Both the position numbers and the translations under genes were made by a program. The notes below the pieces were generated by a model. The model was not told the DNA's origin, ran no database searches, and saw nothing but the letters and a program-made list of their open reading frames with translations. A stretch of 61,569 nt of DNA from Fimbriiglobus sp. (lineage in GTDB: Bacteria > Planctomycetota > Planctomycetia > Gemmatales > Gemmataceae). The DNA lies in assembly GCA_025351325.1 (NCBI GenBank), contig JANXWE010000141.1:1-61569 (forward strand), given 5' to 3'. Of this stretch, positions 25,088-34,826 are shown one piece after another (within the stretch, counting starts at the first letter, position 1; the number at the start of each line of letters is the position of its first letter).

Positions 25088-26230
25088 ATGTTCCGTTTGG
25101 TTTTCACAGGCGTGATCGCGCTGCTCGCCGCTGCGATGCCGGTTTCGGCCGCGGAACCGGTGTCGACCGTCGCTGCGCAAGTCAACGAGAAGATGGTCAA
25201 GATCTTCGGCTCCGGCGGGTTCCGCGGGGTGACGAACTACACCACCGGCATCCTCGTTTCGTCGGAGGGGCACATCCTCACCGTGGCAAGCCAGACCCTC
25301 GAAACGTCGGAGTTGGTCATCCACCTTTTCGACGGTCGCAAGATGAAAGCGACCGTCGTGGTGACCGAACCGGAACTCGACATCGCATTGCTGAAAATCA
25401 AAGTGGAAGGAAAAAAACCGGAAGAACCGACCGGCTTGAACCTCGCCTATTTCGACTTCGACGAAAGTGCGAAGCGTCCGATTGCCGCGGCGGGCGATTG
25501 GGTCTTCGGGTTCAGCAACCAGTTCGAAATTGCGATGCGGAACGAGCCGATGAGTGTGATGCAAGGAATGATCACGTCATATTCCAAGCTCCACGGTCGA
25601 AGGGGAATTTTCGATTTTCCGTACACCGGCGAAGTCTACGTCGTGGATGCCATCACCAACAACCCGGGGGCCGGTGGCGGTGCCCTCACGAACCGCAAGG
25701 GTCAACTGCTCGGCATCATCGGCCGCGAGATCAAAAACTCGCTTTCGGAAACTTGGATCAACTACGCCATTCCCCTGAACGCCAAAGTGGATCTGCGCGA
25801 CGGCGACAAAACGGTGACCGTCACCATGCCGGAGTTCGTGGCCAAAGCGATGAAAGGCCAGTACAAACCGGTGGTGAAACCGATTGTGGCACTGACTGCG
25901 GGCGGGTTCCACGGGATCCGTTTTGTACCGAACATTCTGGAACGAACTCCTCCGTATATCGATGAACTCTATCCGAATTCCCCGGCGGCCAAAGCGGGCG
26001 TGCAGATCAACGACCTCGTCAGTTTCATCGATGGCGAGCCGATCTACAGCATCAAAGCGTTCACGGATGTGCTGCGGAAAACCCGTCCGGGGATGACCGT
26101 TCGCCTCGAAGTCCGGCGCGGCGATAACTTGCAGTCCATCGAAATCAAACTCGACGAGTGGCCCAAAGGGTTACTGCCCGTGATCCCCGTCCCGCGTGGC
26201 GGCGAGTTTCCGAAACCGGGCGACAAGTAA
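25088..26230 (+). CDS. catalytically dead trypsin-like protein with PDZ domain
   Basis: About 380 residues from the ATG at 25088, with a signal peptide. The trypsin fold aligns by eye with the preceding gene, but the His position is Ser68 (LTVASQTL), the catalytic Ser position is Gly196 (NPGAGGGAL), and only Asp98 (ELDIALLK) remains. A good PDZ domain lies near the C-terminus (about 280-365: LYPNSPAAKAGVQINDLVSF). It should bind peptides or unfolded proteins without cutting them. It lies 74 nt after the active protease gene and 42 nt before another dead relative, so co-expression is expected. Confidence 0.85.
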   Translation: MFRLVFTGVIALLAAAMPVSAAEPVSTVAAQVNEKMVKIFGSGGFRGVTNYTTGILVSSEGHILTVASQTLETSELVIHLFDGRKMKATVVVTEPELDIALLKIKVEGKKPEEPTGLNLAYFDFDESAKRPIAAAGDWVFGFSNQFEIAMRNEPMSVMQGMITSYSKLHGRRGIFDFPYTGEVYVVDAITNNPGAGGGALTNRKGQLLGIIGREIKNSLSETWINYAIPLNAKVDLRDGDKTVTVTMPEFVAKAMKGQYKPVVKPIVALTAGGFHGIRFVPNILERTPPYIDELYPNSPAAKAGVQINDLVSFIDGEPIYSIKAFTDVLRKTRPGMTVRLEVRRGDNLQSIEIKLDEWPKGLLPVIPVPRGGEFPKPGDK

Positions 26231-26272
26231 CACCGACATCCGCTGAGATCGCACACCGTTTCCGAGGTCGCC

Positions 26273-28312
26273 ATGGTTCGTTTGTCCCGAGTCTTTCTGT
26301 TGGTCGTCTCGTTGGGTTCGTTGGCCTCAGTCGGCTTGGCCCAAGATGTGAACGAAGATAACGAGAAGGCCATGAAAGCGGCCATGGCCAAAGCGTCTCC
26401 GTGGATTGCCAAGATCGAAACGGCTGGCGGGGCGGGTGCCGTCGGTACCGGAGGCGGAGCGGCTCCGATTCGCAAAGGCGTTGGGCCGACGACCGGTCTC
26501 GTGATCAGCCCCGATGGCTACATCATTTCGAGCGCCTTCAACTTCGCTAATAAGCCGACCGATATCTTCGTGACGGTGCCCGGGAAACCACGCCTCGTGG
26601 CGAAGATCATCGCCAGCGACACCTCTCGGATGTTGACCCTGTTGAAGGTCGATCTCAAAGACTTGTCGATGCCCGTTTCGTTCCCGAGTCAAGAGATTAA
26701 AGTCGGCATGTGGTCGCTGGCTTTGGGGCGTGCCCTCGACAACGAAGATGGCAAAACGCCGTCGGTCAGCCGGGGGATTGTCAGCGCGACGGAACGGATC
26801 TGGGGCAAGTGCATCCAGACCGATTGCAAAGTGTCACCGATCAATTACGGCGGGCCGCTGGTCGCCATCGATGGTCGGGTGATGGGCGTGCTCGTTCCGG
26901 CATCCCCGCGCGGGGAAGGCGAAGCGGCCGGCGTCGAGTGGTACGACGGGGGTATCGGCTTCGCAGTGCCGTTGGAAGATGTTCTGGCAATTCTGCCGCG
27001 CTTGAAAGAGGGCAAAGATCTCCGCCGGGGGATGCTCGGGTTCAACCCGAAAACGCCCGATGAAATGTACAATGTGCCCGTGGTCGTCGGCACCGTGGCC
27101 CCGCAGTCTGTCGCCGAGAAAATCGGCATGAAACCGAACGACAAGATCACGTCGCTCAACGGTAAACCGGTCGAAAACTTCAAAGACCTCATGACGTTGC
27201 TCGGGCCGAAGTACGAGGGCGACAAAATCACGTTGACCGTCGAACGTGCCGGCAAAATCGAAACCTTCAAAGACGTCGCGCTCGGGGGAACGTCGGCGAC
27301 GTTGTCGCAGCCATTCTTCGGGATTTTACCGATGCGAGATGACCCCGAACCGGGGGTCGAAGTTCGCTACGTTTACGCAAAATCCCCGGCGGCACTCGCG
27401 GGGATCAAAGAGGGCGACCGCATCATGAAGTTCGGCCCGGCGGTCGGTGGTCAGCCGCTCGTTCCGATCACAACGGGGCGAACGCAACTCTCGCAAATCG
27501 TCCGATCCGCACCGCTCGACTTCGATTTCAAAGTCGAACTCAAGCGCAAAGAAGGCGGGAAGACCGAGACGGTCACGTTGAAACTCGCGGCATTGTCGGA
27601 AGAGCTTCCCGAGAAAGCGCCGCCGAAATCGAGCGTGGAAATGGCCCTCGGCAAAGTGAAGAAAGAGAACGACAAGGAATTGAAAGTCGGCTTCACGGAC
27701 GGGTTGTCCAACAAAACCAGCGGTCGCAAATATTGGATGTACCTGCCGGACAATTACGACAAGAACAAATCGTACGGCGTCATGATTTGGCTGCACGACG
27801 TGGGCAAAGGCGGCAAAGACGGGAAGGACATGTTCAAGATTTGGGAGCGCTACTGCGATTCCGCGAACTTCATTTTGATCGGGCCGCAGGCCAAAAACGG
27901 CATCGACTGGGTGGCGACCGAAACCGAAGAACTCGTGCAGACTCTCAACCAAGCCATCGCCGGGTTTACGATTGACCGCTCACGCGTCGTCGTCCACGGC
28001 ATGGGCAACGGCGGCTCGATGTCGATGTACTTGGCATTCAACGCCCGCGATTTGATCCGTGCCGCCGTGGTCAGCGGGGCGGTGCTCAACGGCAACGCCA
28101 AGGACAACCTGCCGAATCAACCGCTGTCGTTGTTCGTGGTGGCCGGGGATAAAGATCCGCTGATCAAAGAGATCAAAGAGACGAACGAGAAGTTGAAGGC
28201 CAAGAAGTTCCCGGTGATCTACCGGGAACTCAAGGACTTCGGCAAGGAATACCTCGACCAAACCACGTTGGAAGAGATCTGCAATTGGCTCGACGCGCTG
28301 GATCGGATCTGA
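26273..28312 (+). CDS. dead trypsin-like fold with two PDZ domains and a dead esterase-like domain
   Basis: The 679-residue protein has a signal peptide, then a trypsin-like region in which the three catalytic positions appear as Phe89 (IISSAFNF), Met120 (SRMLTLLK) and Tyr192 (PINYGGPLV). Two PDZ domains follow (about 260-340 and 345-445). The C-terminal ~200 residues look like an alpha/beta hydrolase of the PHB-depolymerase/esterase D type (YGVMIWLHDVGKG), but the nucleophile elbow reads VVHGMGNGGSMS, with no Ser in the G-x-S-x-G position. So both enzyme folds seem inactive. A scaffold or substrate-presenting role next to the active protease two genes upstream is the simplest reading. Confidence 0.8.
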   Translation: MVRLSRVFLLVVSLGSLASVGLAQDVNEDNEKAMKAAMAKASPWIAKIETAGGAGAVGTGGGAAPIRKGVGPTTGLVISPDGYIISSAFNFANKPTDIFVTVPGKPRLVAKIIASDTSRMLTLLKVDLKDLSMPVSFPSQEIKVGMWSLALGRALDNEDGKTPSVSRGIVSATERIWGKCIQTDCKVSPINYGGPLVAIDGRVMGVLVPASPRGEGEAAGVEWYDGGIGFAVPLEDVLAILPRLKEGKDLRRGMLGFNPKTPDEMYNVPVVVGTVAPQSVAEKIGMKPNDKITSLNGKPVENFKDLMTLLGPKYEGDKITLTVERAGKIETFKDVALGGTSATLSQPFFGILPMRDDPEPGVEVRYVYAKSPAALAGIKEGDRIMKFGPAVGGQPLVPITTGRTQLSQIVRSAPLDFDFKVELKRKEGGKTETVTLKLAALSEELPEKAPPKSSVEMALGKVKKENDKELKVGFTDGLSNKTSGRKYWMYLPDNYDKNKSYGVMIWLHDVGKGGKDGKDMFKIWERYCDSANFILIGPQAKNGIDWVATETEELVQTLNQAIAGFTIDRSRVVVHGMGNGGSMSMYLAFNARDLIRAAVVSGAVLNGNAKDNLPNQPLSLFVVAGDKDPLIKEIKETNEKLKAKKFPVIYRELKDFGKEYLDQTTLEEICNWLDALDRI

Positions 28313-28331
28313 ACAAATTCGGATTTGGGAA

Positions 28332-28373
28332 TGCGGATTTCGGATTGAAGAATACTTCGATCCGAAATCCGCA
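28332..28373. repeat. palindromic repeat at the end of the protease operon
   Basis: A 19-bp stem (28332-28350 with 28355-28373) has a single G-T wobble and the loop AATA. The arm core GCGGATTTCGGAT is related to the palindrome inside hisF. It lies between convergent genes and could end transcription from both sides, but there is no T-run. Confidence 0.7.
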
Positions 28374-28383
28374 ACTCGACCGA

Positions 28384-29019
28384 TCACTTCAACTCGACCG
28401 ACCAGTACGCCGAATCCAAGAACGACTGCCAGGTGTGGTACTTCTTCTGGCTCAACTTCATGTTGAGCATTGGGCTGCGTTTCGGCTTCTCGGGCTTACG
28501 AATCAGCGTCAAGTTCGCCTGACGCGGGGTGCGACCCCCCTTGCGGACGTTGCACTGCACACAGGCACAGACGATGTTTTCCCACGTCGTGCCACCACCT
28601 TGGCTCCGCGGAACAACGTGGTCGAGGCTCAATTCGCTGGTGATGAACTTCCGGCCACAGTACTGGCACTGGTTGTTATCGCGGGCGAAGATGTTCCGGC
28701 GGTTGAACTTCACGGCCTGACGGGGCACCTTGTCGTATTCCAGCAACCGGATGACACGTGGGGCCTGGATTTCCACCGTCGGGGTGCGGACCCAGTCGTC
28801 GTGCTCTTCGCGGAAGTGGTCGGCCCGGTAGGCGCTCAATTCGGCCCACGATTCGAAATCGTAGCTGAGATATTGACCGTCTTCGACGCTCACGACTTCG
28901 GCCTGTTGCTTGGCGAGCAAACAAAAGGCGCGGCGGACGCTGATGACGTGGACGGCCATGAACATCTTGTTCAGCACCAGCACGCTGGATTCGAGCGGCG
29001 AATAAGCTTTCGGATTCAT
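28384..29019 (-). CDS. HNH endonuclease
   Basis: About 211 residues from the ATG at 29019, which has GGAGG about 11 nt upstream. The C-terminal half carries an HNH nuclease with zinc Cys pairs: CQYCGRKF, the metal-binding ELSLDHVVPRSQGG, WENIVCACVQCNVRKGG. Planctomycetes and other bacteria carry such stand-alone HNH proteins; some are housekeeping or repair enzymes and others belong to mobile or defence modules. No methylase or mobile gene is adjacent, so a restriction role is not supported. The N-terminal half (VLVLNKMFMAVHVISVRRAF) is typical of this subfamily. Confidence 0.85.
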   Translation of the reverse strand: MNPKAYSPLESSVLVLNKMFMAVHVISVRRAFCLLAKQQAEVVSVEDGQYLSYDFESWAELSAYRADHFREEHDDWVRTPTVEIQAPRVIRLLEYDKVPRQAVKFNRRNIFARDNNQCQYCGRKFITSELSLDHVVPRSQGGGTTWENIVCACVQCNVRKGGRTPRQANLTLIRKPEKPKRSPMLNMKLSQKKYHTWQSFLDSAYWSVELK

Positions 29020-29198
29020 ATCTGCTACGACCTCCTCAATCCTACGAAGACGAACCGGGTTGCCACGTGGCCTACGCCGGTTCATCATCCGAGACACATC
29101 CGGGATGGGTGAGGTTCATCCGCTGTACTATCTTACCCCTCGGATTTCTCGAATTGCAACAACCGAGTCGACTTCTTTTCCCGGACTTCACGATTCGT

Positions 29199-30341
29199 TC
29201 ACGTGGCCCGGTTCTCGGGAACCCTCCGAAACGGATACGGCTTCATCACCGTGGCAGCCGAAACATCGTCAGTCAAACTTTGCCGGAACGTGCTGTTCCC
29301 GTTGCGGGCGTCGTAAAGCGCTCCGATTCGGTACGTGTCGGCATCGAGCCAGTTGTAGAATTCCGCCACCCCGACCCGATCCGACGGCGTCGCCAACGGA
29401 TGATCGTCCGGCAGCGGGAGGTCGACGGTTTTCGTGTCGGTACGCTTCAGGAAGTGGAACAGCAACCTCACCTCGCGCAGGAAGGCATAGCGGGTGTTCA
29501 GACTGGCGTAGCCGAGGGCGACTCGGAGGTGCTGCTGCGAGAGTCGCAGTGCCCGGGCGTGGTTGTCGGTGAGGGCCAGGAAACGAATGTGGTCGTCCAC
29601 GAACGCCGTGTGGCCGGGGTTCGATGACACCAGCGGGTACCCGATGCGGTGGTAGTGCATCGCCTCGGGCAGTCGATCGAGCCGGAAAAGCGAGTTCATC
29701 AACTTCGGATAGGTTCGATGGGGAACCGTGCTGCATTTCAACCGTCCCGATAGGATCGGTTCCGCCGCCGCGATCGCTTCGGGGTGCCGGTCGAAAAACC
29801 GGTGGTAGCTGACGAGGCGGTCCTGCACGCACGCGGCGCAGTTGCTGAACGAATCGCGCTTGGCCGCCAGCAGTTTCCCGTGCGCCGTTTCAGCGGCGGG
29901 TTTGTCGCCCAGGCTGATGGCGGTCGACTGCTCTTCGTCGTGCACGGCGTGCATTGTTGAACCGTCGGCTCGATACCGCCGGCGCAGATCGTCGAGCGTT
30001 TCCTCAATTTGTCCCCGTGAAATTTGATGGAAGCTCGGCAACGCCCCCGCGACCCATTTGTATTTCCAGAGCAGATCGACTTCCGTCTCCCGGCCACCGA
30101 AGAGGGTGTTGTCGCGGTCGAACTGGCTGAGGCACCACGAAAAGGCCACGAGTTGGACATCGGGTTGTCCACCGGATGACGCCGCACTGACGAGTTCGAG
30201 ACGGCACTCGAACGCCTGGGGTAAGTCGTTCCGAGAGTCAGCTAAGCGCACCGCTTCTTCGACCAGGGCAATGCGGGCCGGGCCATGGGGAAGCCCCTTG
30301 GATTCCCGCATCAATCGGTCGACGTCGTCTTCAGCGGTCAT
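29199..30341 (-). CDS. solenoid protein, tandem paralogue 2
   Basis: About 380 residues from the ATG at 30341; an in-frame TTG at 30362 overlaps the upstream stop codon. No signal peptide or enzyme motif is seen. The sequence is a chain of helix pairs with TPR-like spacing (ARIALVEEAVRLADSRNDL, KLMNSLFRLDRLPEAMHYHR, LALTDNHARALRLSQQHL). It shares its layout with the upstream protein: the phrases [26 protein letters not shown], and the W-LDAD/W-LHAD segment before the C-terminus. The two genes are therefore a tandem duplication that has diverged. Function unknown. Confidence 0.75.
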   Translation of the reverse strand: MTAEDDVDRLMRESKGLPHGPARIALVEEAVRLADSRNDLPQAFECRLELVSAASSGGQPDVQLVAFSWCLSQFDRDNTLFGGRETEVDLLWKYKWVAGALPSFHQISRGQIEETLDDLRRRYRADGSTMHAVHDEEQSTAISLGDKPAAETAHGKLLAAKRDSFSNCAACVQDRLVSYHRFFDRHPEAIAAAEPILSGRLKCSTVPHRTYPKLMNSLFRLDRLPEAMHYHRIGYPLVSSNPGHTAFVDDHIRFLALTDNHARALRLSQQHLRVALGYASLNTRYAFLREVRLLFHFLKRTDTKTVDLPLPDDHPLATPSDRVGVAEFYNWLDADTYRIGALYDARNGNSTFRQSLTDDVSAATVMKPYPFRRVPENRAT

Positions 30342-30358
30342 GGAGTTCTCGAAACGCT

Positions 30359-31465
30359 TCAAATTCGGGGTGAGATGCGGGCAATATCGGCAGCACAGCG
30401 GGCCAGGCGGACGGTGTAATAGTCGTTGCCGTTGCGGTCGTCATACCGAATCGCCGACGCGGCGACATCGGCGTGGAGCCAGTTCGCCAATTCTTGAAGG
30501 TCGTATTCGTCGGGGCCGACCGTTGGCCCCGGAAAATCTTCCGGGAGCTGCATGCGGACGCGGGTTTCCCCCGTCGAGAGCATTTTCGTTGCGAAGACGT
30601 ACATCGCCCGCAGAAAGGCCATGCGGTCGTTCGGTTTCCGCGCCAGCAAAGCCACGGGCAAATGCTTCTCGATGAGCCGGACGCAGCGGGTGAAGTTGCC
30701 GCTGAGGGCCAGGTACTCCACGTGATCCCCGCAGCAATCGACGTACCGGGCATTCCAGGCGACGAATCGGTACCCTTTTTTATGGCACTGTTCGGCGAGG
30801 TCGAGCCGCCCCGTGACCCAGAGCGGATAGAGCAAGTCGGCGCAGTCCGACCCGAAGAAATGCTCCGATTTGATCCGCCCCTTGAGGACGCTCTCGCACT
30901 GGCGAATCCCCGCTTCGTAATCTTCTTGAAAGAAATAGTAATCGGCGAGAAAGGCCCGCTCGGTTTCGATGTCGTCCGAGAAGCGATCCCGTGCGGTCTG
31001 CTTCCAACGTTCCAATGCCACCGCCGCTGCCGGTTTGTCTTTGAGCGAAATGCAGACGTTGATGCGGAGCAAATGGATCGCCCGCAAGGTACTTCCCGCC
31101 GCCAGATAGCGTCGGGTGACATCGTCGAGAGCTTCTTCAATTTGGGCACGGGTGATTTGGGGGAATGTCGGCATCTCGCTGATTACCCAGCGGTATTCCC
31201 AAAGGATATCGTCGACGTTGAAGTGGCTTGGGTCGCGGTCGCACTGTCCCAAGCACCAACTGTACGCCACGAGCATCAAGTCCGGGAGACCGGCATCCAA
31301 GCAGGCCGGCAGCAGCTTCTTGCGGGCCTTGTAGCCGAGTTTTACATCTTGGTGGCTATCCGCGATGCGGGCCGCTTCCTCGAGCATGGCGACTTTGGCC
31401 ACGCCTTCTTTGAACTCCTCGGCCTTTTCGAGAAGCGTTTCGACCGCGGTGGTGTAGTTCGTCAT
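30359..31465 (-). CDS. solenoid protein, tandem paralogue 1
   Basis: The 368-residue protein starts [21 protein letters not shown] and shows TPR-like helix pairs with phrases shared with the next gene ([46 protein letters not shown]). Several Cys residues are scattered, not clustered. There is no membrane segment or signal peptide, so both are likely cytosolic. It ends 17 nt before the start chosen for its paralogue, and the two should be co-transcribed. The divergent clpB starts 150 nt away. No function can be assigned. Confidence 0.75.
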   Translation of the reverse strand: MTNYTTAVETLLEKAEEFKEGVAKVAMLEEAARIADSHQDVKLGYKARKKLLPACLDAGLPDLMLVAYSWCLGQCDRDPSHFNVDDILWEYRWVISEMPTFPQITRAQIEEALDDVTRRYLAAGSTLRAIHLLRINVCISLKDKPAAAVALERWKQTARDRFSDDIETERAFLADYYFFQEDYEAGIRQCESVLKGRIKSEHFFGSDCADLLYPLWVTGRLDLAEQCHKKGYRFVAWNARYVDCCGDHVEYLALSGNFTRCVRLIEKHLPVALLARKPNDRMAFLRAMYVFATKMLSTGETRVRMQLPEDFPGPTVGPDEYDLQELANWLHADVAASAIRYDDRNGNDYYTVRLARCAADIARISPRI

Positions 31466-31615
31466 GGTAGGTCTTCGGTCGTGTCATTCTGGCAGGCGAT
31501 GTTGCCTAAATCGGCGCCCACTGTCGGAATTGTAGCCCATTTCCAGCGGCATGGGGTTTGCGTTCTCGATTGCGTAAAATGCGACAGACACCACTCCCAT
31601 TTCGAAGGCCGATCC

Positions 31616-34213
31616 ATGGATGCCAATCGATTCACCGAACGAGCACGCGAAGCGCTCGCCGATTCGCAGAAGCTCGCGGCCAAATTCGACCACCAGCAGA
31701 TCGATGCCGAGCACCTGCTGCTCGCTCTGCTCGACCAACCCAAGGGGTTGACGTTGGCGTTGCTCAACAAACTCGGCGTCGCCGCGGACGCGCTCACGAT
31801 CCAAGTTCAACGTCTGCTGGAGCGAGTGCCGAAGGTGACGGGGCAGGGTGTCTCGCAATCGGCGAGTTCACGCTTCAACAAGGTACTCGCCGTCGCGGAA
31901 GACGAAGCGAAGAAACTCAAAGACGAATTCTTATCGGTCGAACATCTGCTGCTCGCCCTCGCCGCCGACCGTGATGCGGCCGGGCAAGCCTTGCGAGATG
32001 CCGGGGCCAGTCGGGAACAGTTGCTGCGCGTGCTCGGGGAAGTCCGGGGCAAACAGCGCGTGACTTCACAGAATCCGGAGGAGACCTATCAATCGCTGGA
32101 AAAGTATGGTCGTGACCTCACCGAGATGGCCCGCCAAGGGAAGCTCGACCCGGTGATTGGCCGAGACGAAGAGATCCGCCGTGTGGTGCAAATTTTGAGC
32201 CGCCGCACCAAGAACAACCCCGTGCTCATCGGCGAGCCGGGCGTCGGCAAGACGGCGGTCGTCGAAGGGTTGGCCCAGCGGATCATGCGTGGCGATGTCC
32301 CCGAAGGTTTGAAGAACCGCAAGCTCGTCGCGCTCGACATGGGGGCACTGATCGCTGGGGCCAAGTTCCGCGGCGAGTTCGAGGAACGATTGAAAGCCGT
32401 GCTGAAGGAAGTGACCGAGTCCGAAGGTCGGATCATCTTGTTCATCGACGAGCTGCACACCGTCGTCGGAGCGGGCAAGAGCGACGGGGCGATGGACGCG
32501 GGGAACCTGCTCAAGCCGATGCTGGCTCGCGGTGAGCTTCACTGCATCGGGGCGACGACTCTCGACGAGTACCGCCAGCACATCGAGAAAGACCCGGCGT
32601 TTGAACGGCGCTTCCAGCCGGTGACCATCGATCAGCCGAGCGTCGAGGACACGATTTCCATCTTGCGCGGGCTGAAGGAAAAGTACGAAGTCCATCATGG
32701 CGTCCGCATCAAAGATGCGGCCCTCGTCGCAGCAGCAGTGCTGTCGAACCGCTACATCGCGGATCGTTTCCTCCCGGACAAAGCCATCGACTTGATGGAC
32801 GAGTCGGCCGCGAAACTGCGTACTGAAATCGATTCCATGCCGACGGAACTCGACGAGATTTCGCGCCGGGTGATGCAGCTCGAAATCGAACGCGAGGCGA
32901 TGCGCAAGGAGACCGACCGCGTTTCGAAGGAGCGGTTGGCGAAGCTCGAAGAGGAGTTGGCCAACTCGAAGTCCGAAGCCGATGCGCTCAAAGCACGCTG
33001 GCAGGCGGAGAAAGGTGGGGTGCAGAAACTCCGTGATATGCGGGTGCAGATCGACGATACGAAACAGCAACTCGAACGAGCGATGCGCGACTCCGACTTC
33101 AGCCGGGCGGCCGAGTTGCAGCACAGCGAACTGCCCGAACTCCAACGGCAACTGGCGGCCCTGGAGCAAGCGACCGATGCGAACACCGCCCCGCGTTTGC
33201 TCAAAGAAGAGGTCGGCGAAGAAGACATCGCAGCCATCGTCAGCCGTTGGACGGGCGTGCCGGTGCAACGCTTGATGGCGGGGGAAACGGAGAAACTGCT
33301 GCACTTGGGCGATGAACTTCACAAGAGAGTGATCGGCCAAGACGAAGCGGTGGAAGCCGTGGCCGACGCGGTGGTGCGGGCGCGCTCGGGGATGAACGAC
33401 CCGAACCGTCCCATCGGGTCGTTCATCTTCCTCGGGCCGACTGGCGTGGGCAAAACCGAACTCGCCCGCGCCCTCGCCGAGTTCCTCTTCGACGACGACA
33501 AGGCGATGGTGCGACTCGATATGAGCGAGTACCAAGAGAAGCACACCGTCTCGCGGCTCGTCGGGGCGCCGCCCGGATACATCGGCTACGACGACGGGGG
33601 CCAACTTACCGAAACCGTCCGCCGTCGGCCGTACTGCGTGATCCTCTTCGACGAAGTCGAGAAGGCCCACGCGGACGTCTTCAACGTACTACTGCAAGTG
33701 CTCGACGACGGCCGCTTGACCGACAGCCAAGGCCGCACGGTCGACTTCAAAAACACCATTGTGATCATGACCTCGAACATCGGTAGCCAGACGATCTTGC
33801 AGTTCAAAGGGTCGCACATCGGCGAAGTGTACGACCGCATGAAAGACGCCGTGATGGGCGAGATGCGAAAGTTCTTCCGCCCCGAGTTCCTCAACCGTGT
33901 CGACGAAACCATCGTCTTCCACGCGCTCAAGGAGTCGGACTTGATGAAGATCGTCGAGATTCAACTGAACCGCATCCGCGAGCGCTTGGCCGAGCGGAAG
34001 ATTCTGCTGTTGCTGACCGACGCGGCGAAGAAACAGATCGTCCACATCGGTTACGAGCCGAGCTACGGTGCCCGGCCACTCAAGCGCGTGCTGCAAAAAG
34101 AAGTGGAGACCGCCTTGGCCAAGCGGTTGCTCCAAGGGGAAATCCCGGACGGCTGCACGGTGACGGTCGACTACGATTTGAGCCACGATGCCCTGACGTT
34201 TTCGGCGGAATGA
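31616..34213 (+). CDS. clpB: ATP-dependent chaperone ClpB
   Basis: ClpB is a cytosolic AAA+ disaggregase that works with DnaK to pull proteins out of aggregates. The ATG at 31616 gives 865 residues, the normal length. The two N-domain repeats ([35 protein letters not shown]), Walker A1 ([13 protein letters not shown], about 206), Walker B1 ([10 protein letters not shown]), the coiled-coil M-domain (about 400-530), Walker A2 ([13 protein letters not shown], about 607) and Walker B2 ([11 protein letters not shown]) are all present. I see no CIRCE or HAIR operator upstream, so the heat-shock control mechanism is not evident. A longer open frame to the left of the ATG is a reading-frame shadow over the two reverse-strand genes. 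Confidence 0.95.
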   Translation: MDANRFTERAREALADSQKLAAKFDHQQIDAEHLLLALLDQPKGLTLALLNKLGVAADALTIQVQRLLERVPKVTGQGVSQSASSRFNKVLAVAEDEAKKLKDEFLSVEHLLLALAADRDAAGQALRDAGASREQLLRVLGEVRGKQRVTSQNPEETYQSLEKYGRDLTEMARQGKLDPVIGRDEEIRRVVQILSRRTKNNPVLIGEPGVGKTAVVEGLAQRIMRGDVPEGLKNRKLVALDMGALIAGAKFRGEFEERLKAVLKEVTESEGRIILFIDELHTVVGAGKSDGAMDAGNLLKPMLARGELHCIGATTLDEYRQHIEKDPAFERRFQPVTIDQPSVEDTISILRGLKEKYEVHHGVRIKDAALVAAAVLSNRYIADRFLPDKAIDLMDESAAKLRTEIDSMPTELDEISRRVMQLEIEREAMRKETDRVSKERLAKLEEELANSKSEADALKARWQAEKGGVQKLRDMRVQIDDTKQQLERAMRDSDFSRAAELQHSELPELQRQLAALEQATDANTAPRLLKEEVGEEDIAAIVSRWTGVPVQRLMAGETEKLLHLGDELHKRVIGQDEAVEAVADAVVRARSGMNDPNRPIGSFIFLGPTGVGKTELARALAEFLFDDDKAMVRLDMSEYQEKHTVSRLVGAPPGYIGYDDGGQLTETVRRRPYCVILFDEVEKAHADVFNVLLQVLDDGRLTDSQGRTVDFKNTIVIMTSNIGSQTILQFKGSHIGEVYDRMKDAVMGEMRKFFRPEFLNRVDETIVFHALKESDLMKIVEIQLNRIRERLAERKILLLLTDAAKKQIVHIGYEPSYGARPLKRVLQKEVETALAKRLLQGEIPDGCTVTVDYDLSHDALTFSAE

Positions 34214-34271
34214 TGTCGGCATTCGCGGCAGCCCCTAAACTAACTCCAACAAGTTCGCTTTAGGGTTGGCC

Positions 34272-34826
34272 ATGCGAATTTCGGATGCTGAACTGCTGCA
34301 AAAGATCGCGTCCGCACGCGATCCGGAGGCATTCGCCGAGTTCTATGATCGGTTCGCCGCGCGGGTGTACGGACTTTTGTTGAAACTTTTGCGAAACCGA
34401 ACCGACGCCGACGACGTACTCCAAGAGGCGTTTATTCAAGTTTGGAATCAGGCGGGTCGATTCGACCCGGTTCGGTCGGTGCCGGAAGGGTGGATTTTAA
34501 TGCTGGCACGGTCGCGGGCACTCGACCGCTTGCGGAAGAGGCCGACCACCTCGACGACGGCGATTCCCGAGGCCGCCACATCAATCGAACCGAGTGCCGC
34601 ACTGCTGCACGACGAAGCGGCCACGGCGTTGCACGCCGGGTTGGCCGAATTACCCAAGGAGCAGCGCGAATTGATTGGCCTAGCGTTTTTTGAAGGTTTC
34701 ACCCATGAGCAGATCGCCAAGTCGATGCAGTTACCCCTCGGCACCGTGAAAACGCGAATTCGGCTGGGAATGATGCGGTTGCGGGAGCGCTTCCGCGAAA
34801 AAGAATCGGACTCGGTGAATTCATGA
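34272..34826 (+). CDS. ECF-type RNA polymerase sigma factor
   Basis: The 184-residue protein has region 2 (FAEFYDRFAARVYGLLLKLL, TDADDVLQEAFIQVWNQAGRF) and region 4 (ELPKEQRELIGLAFFEGFTHEQIA, given by its ends ELPKEQREL and THEQIA, then GTVKTRIRLGMMRLRERF). The ATG at 34272 has AGGG just upstream; a TTG at 34266 is an alternative. The stop codon overlaps the ATG of the cupin anti-sigma gene (ATGA at 34823-34826), which makes the pair translationally coupled. The sigma/anti-sigma pair resembles the RpoE-ChrR set, which in other bacteria responds to singlet oxygen or other oxidants; the signal here is inferred only. Confidence 0.9.
   Translation: MRISDAELLQKIASARDPEAFAEFYDRFAARVYGLLLKLLRNRTDADDVLQEAFIQVWNQAGRFDPVRSVPEGWILMLARSRALDRLRKRPTTSTTAIPEAATSIEPSAALLHDEAATALHAGLAELPKEQRELIGLAFFEGFTHEQIAKSMQLPLGTVKTRIRLGMMRLRERFREKESDSVNS

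Noticed and set aside
28384-29019. Restriction-modification system
   Set aside because: The HNH protein has no methyltransferase or specificity gene nearby.
31466-31615. CIRCE or HAIR heat-shock operator upstream of clpB
   Set aside because: Neither TTAGCACTC-N9-GAGTGCTAA nor CTTGAGT-N7-ACTCAAG is present.
32066-33670. Reverse-strand open frame of 534 codons inside clpB
   Set aside because: Shadow of clpB; no domain or binding site.
30473-34213. A 1246-codon open frame that includes ClpB
   Set aside because: The part before 31616 overlaps two reverse-strand genes with good coding pattern and has no ClpB-like content. ClpB starts at 31616 with the normal length.
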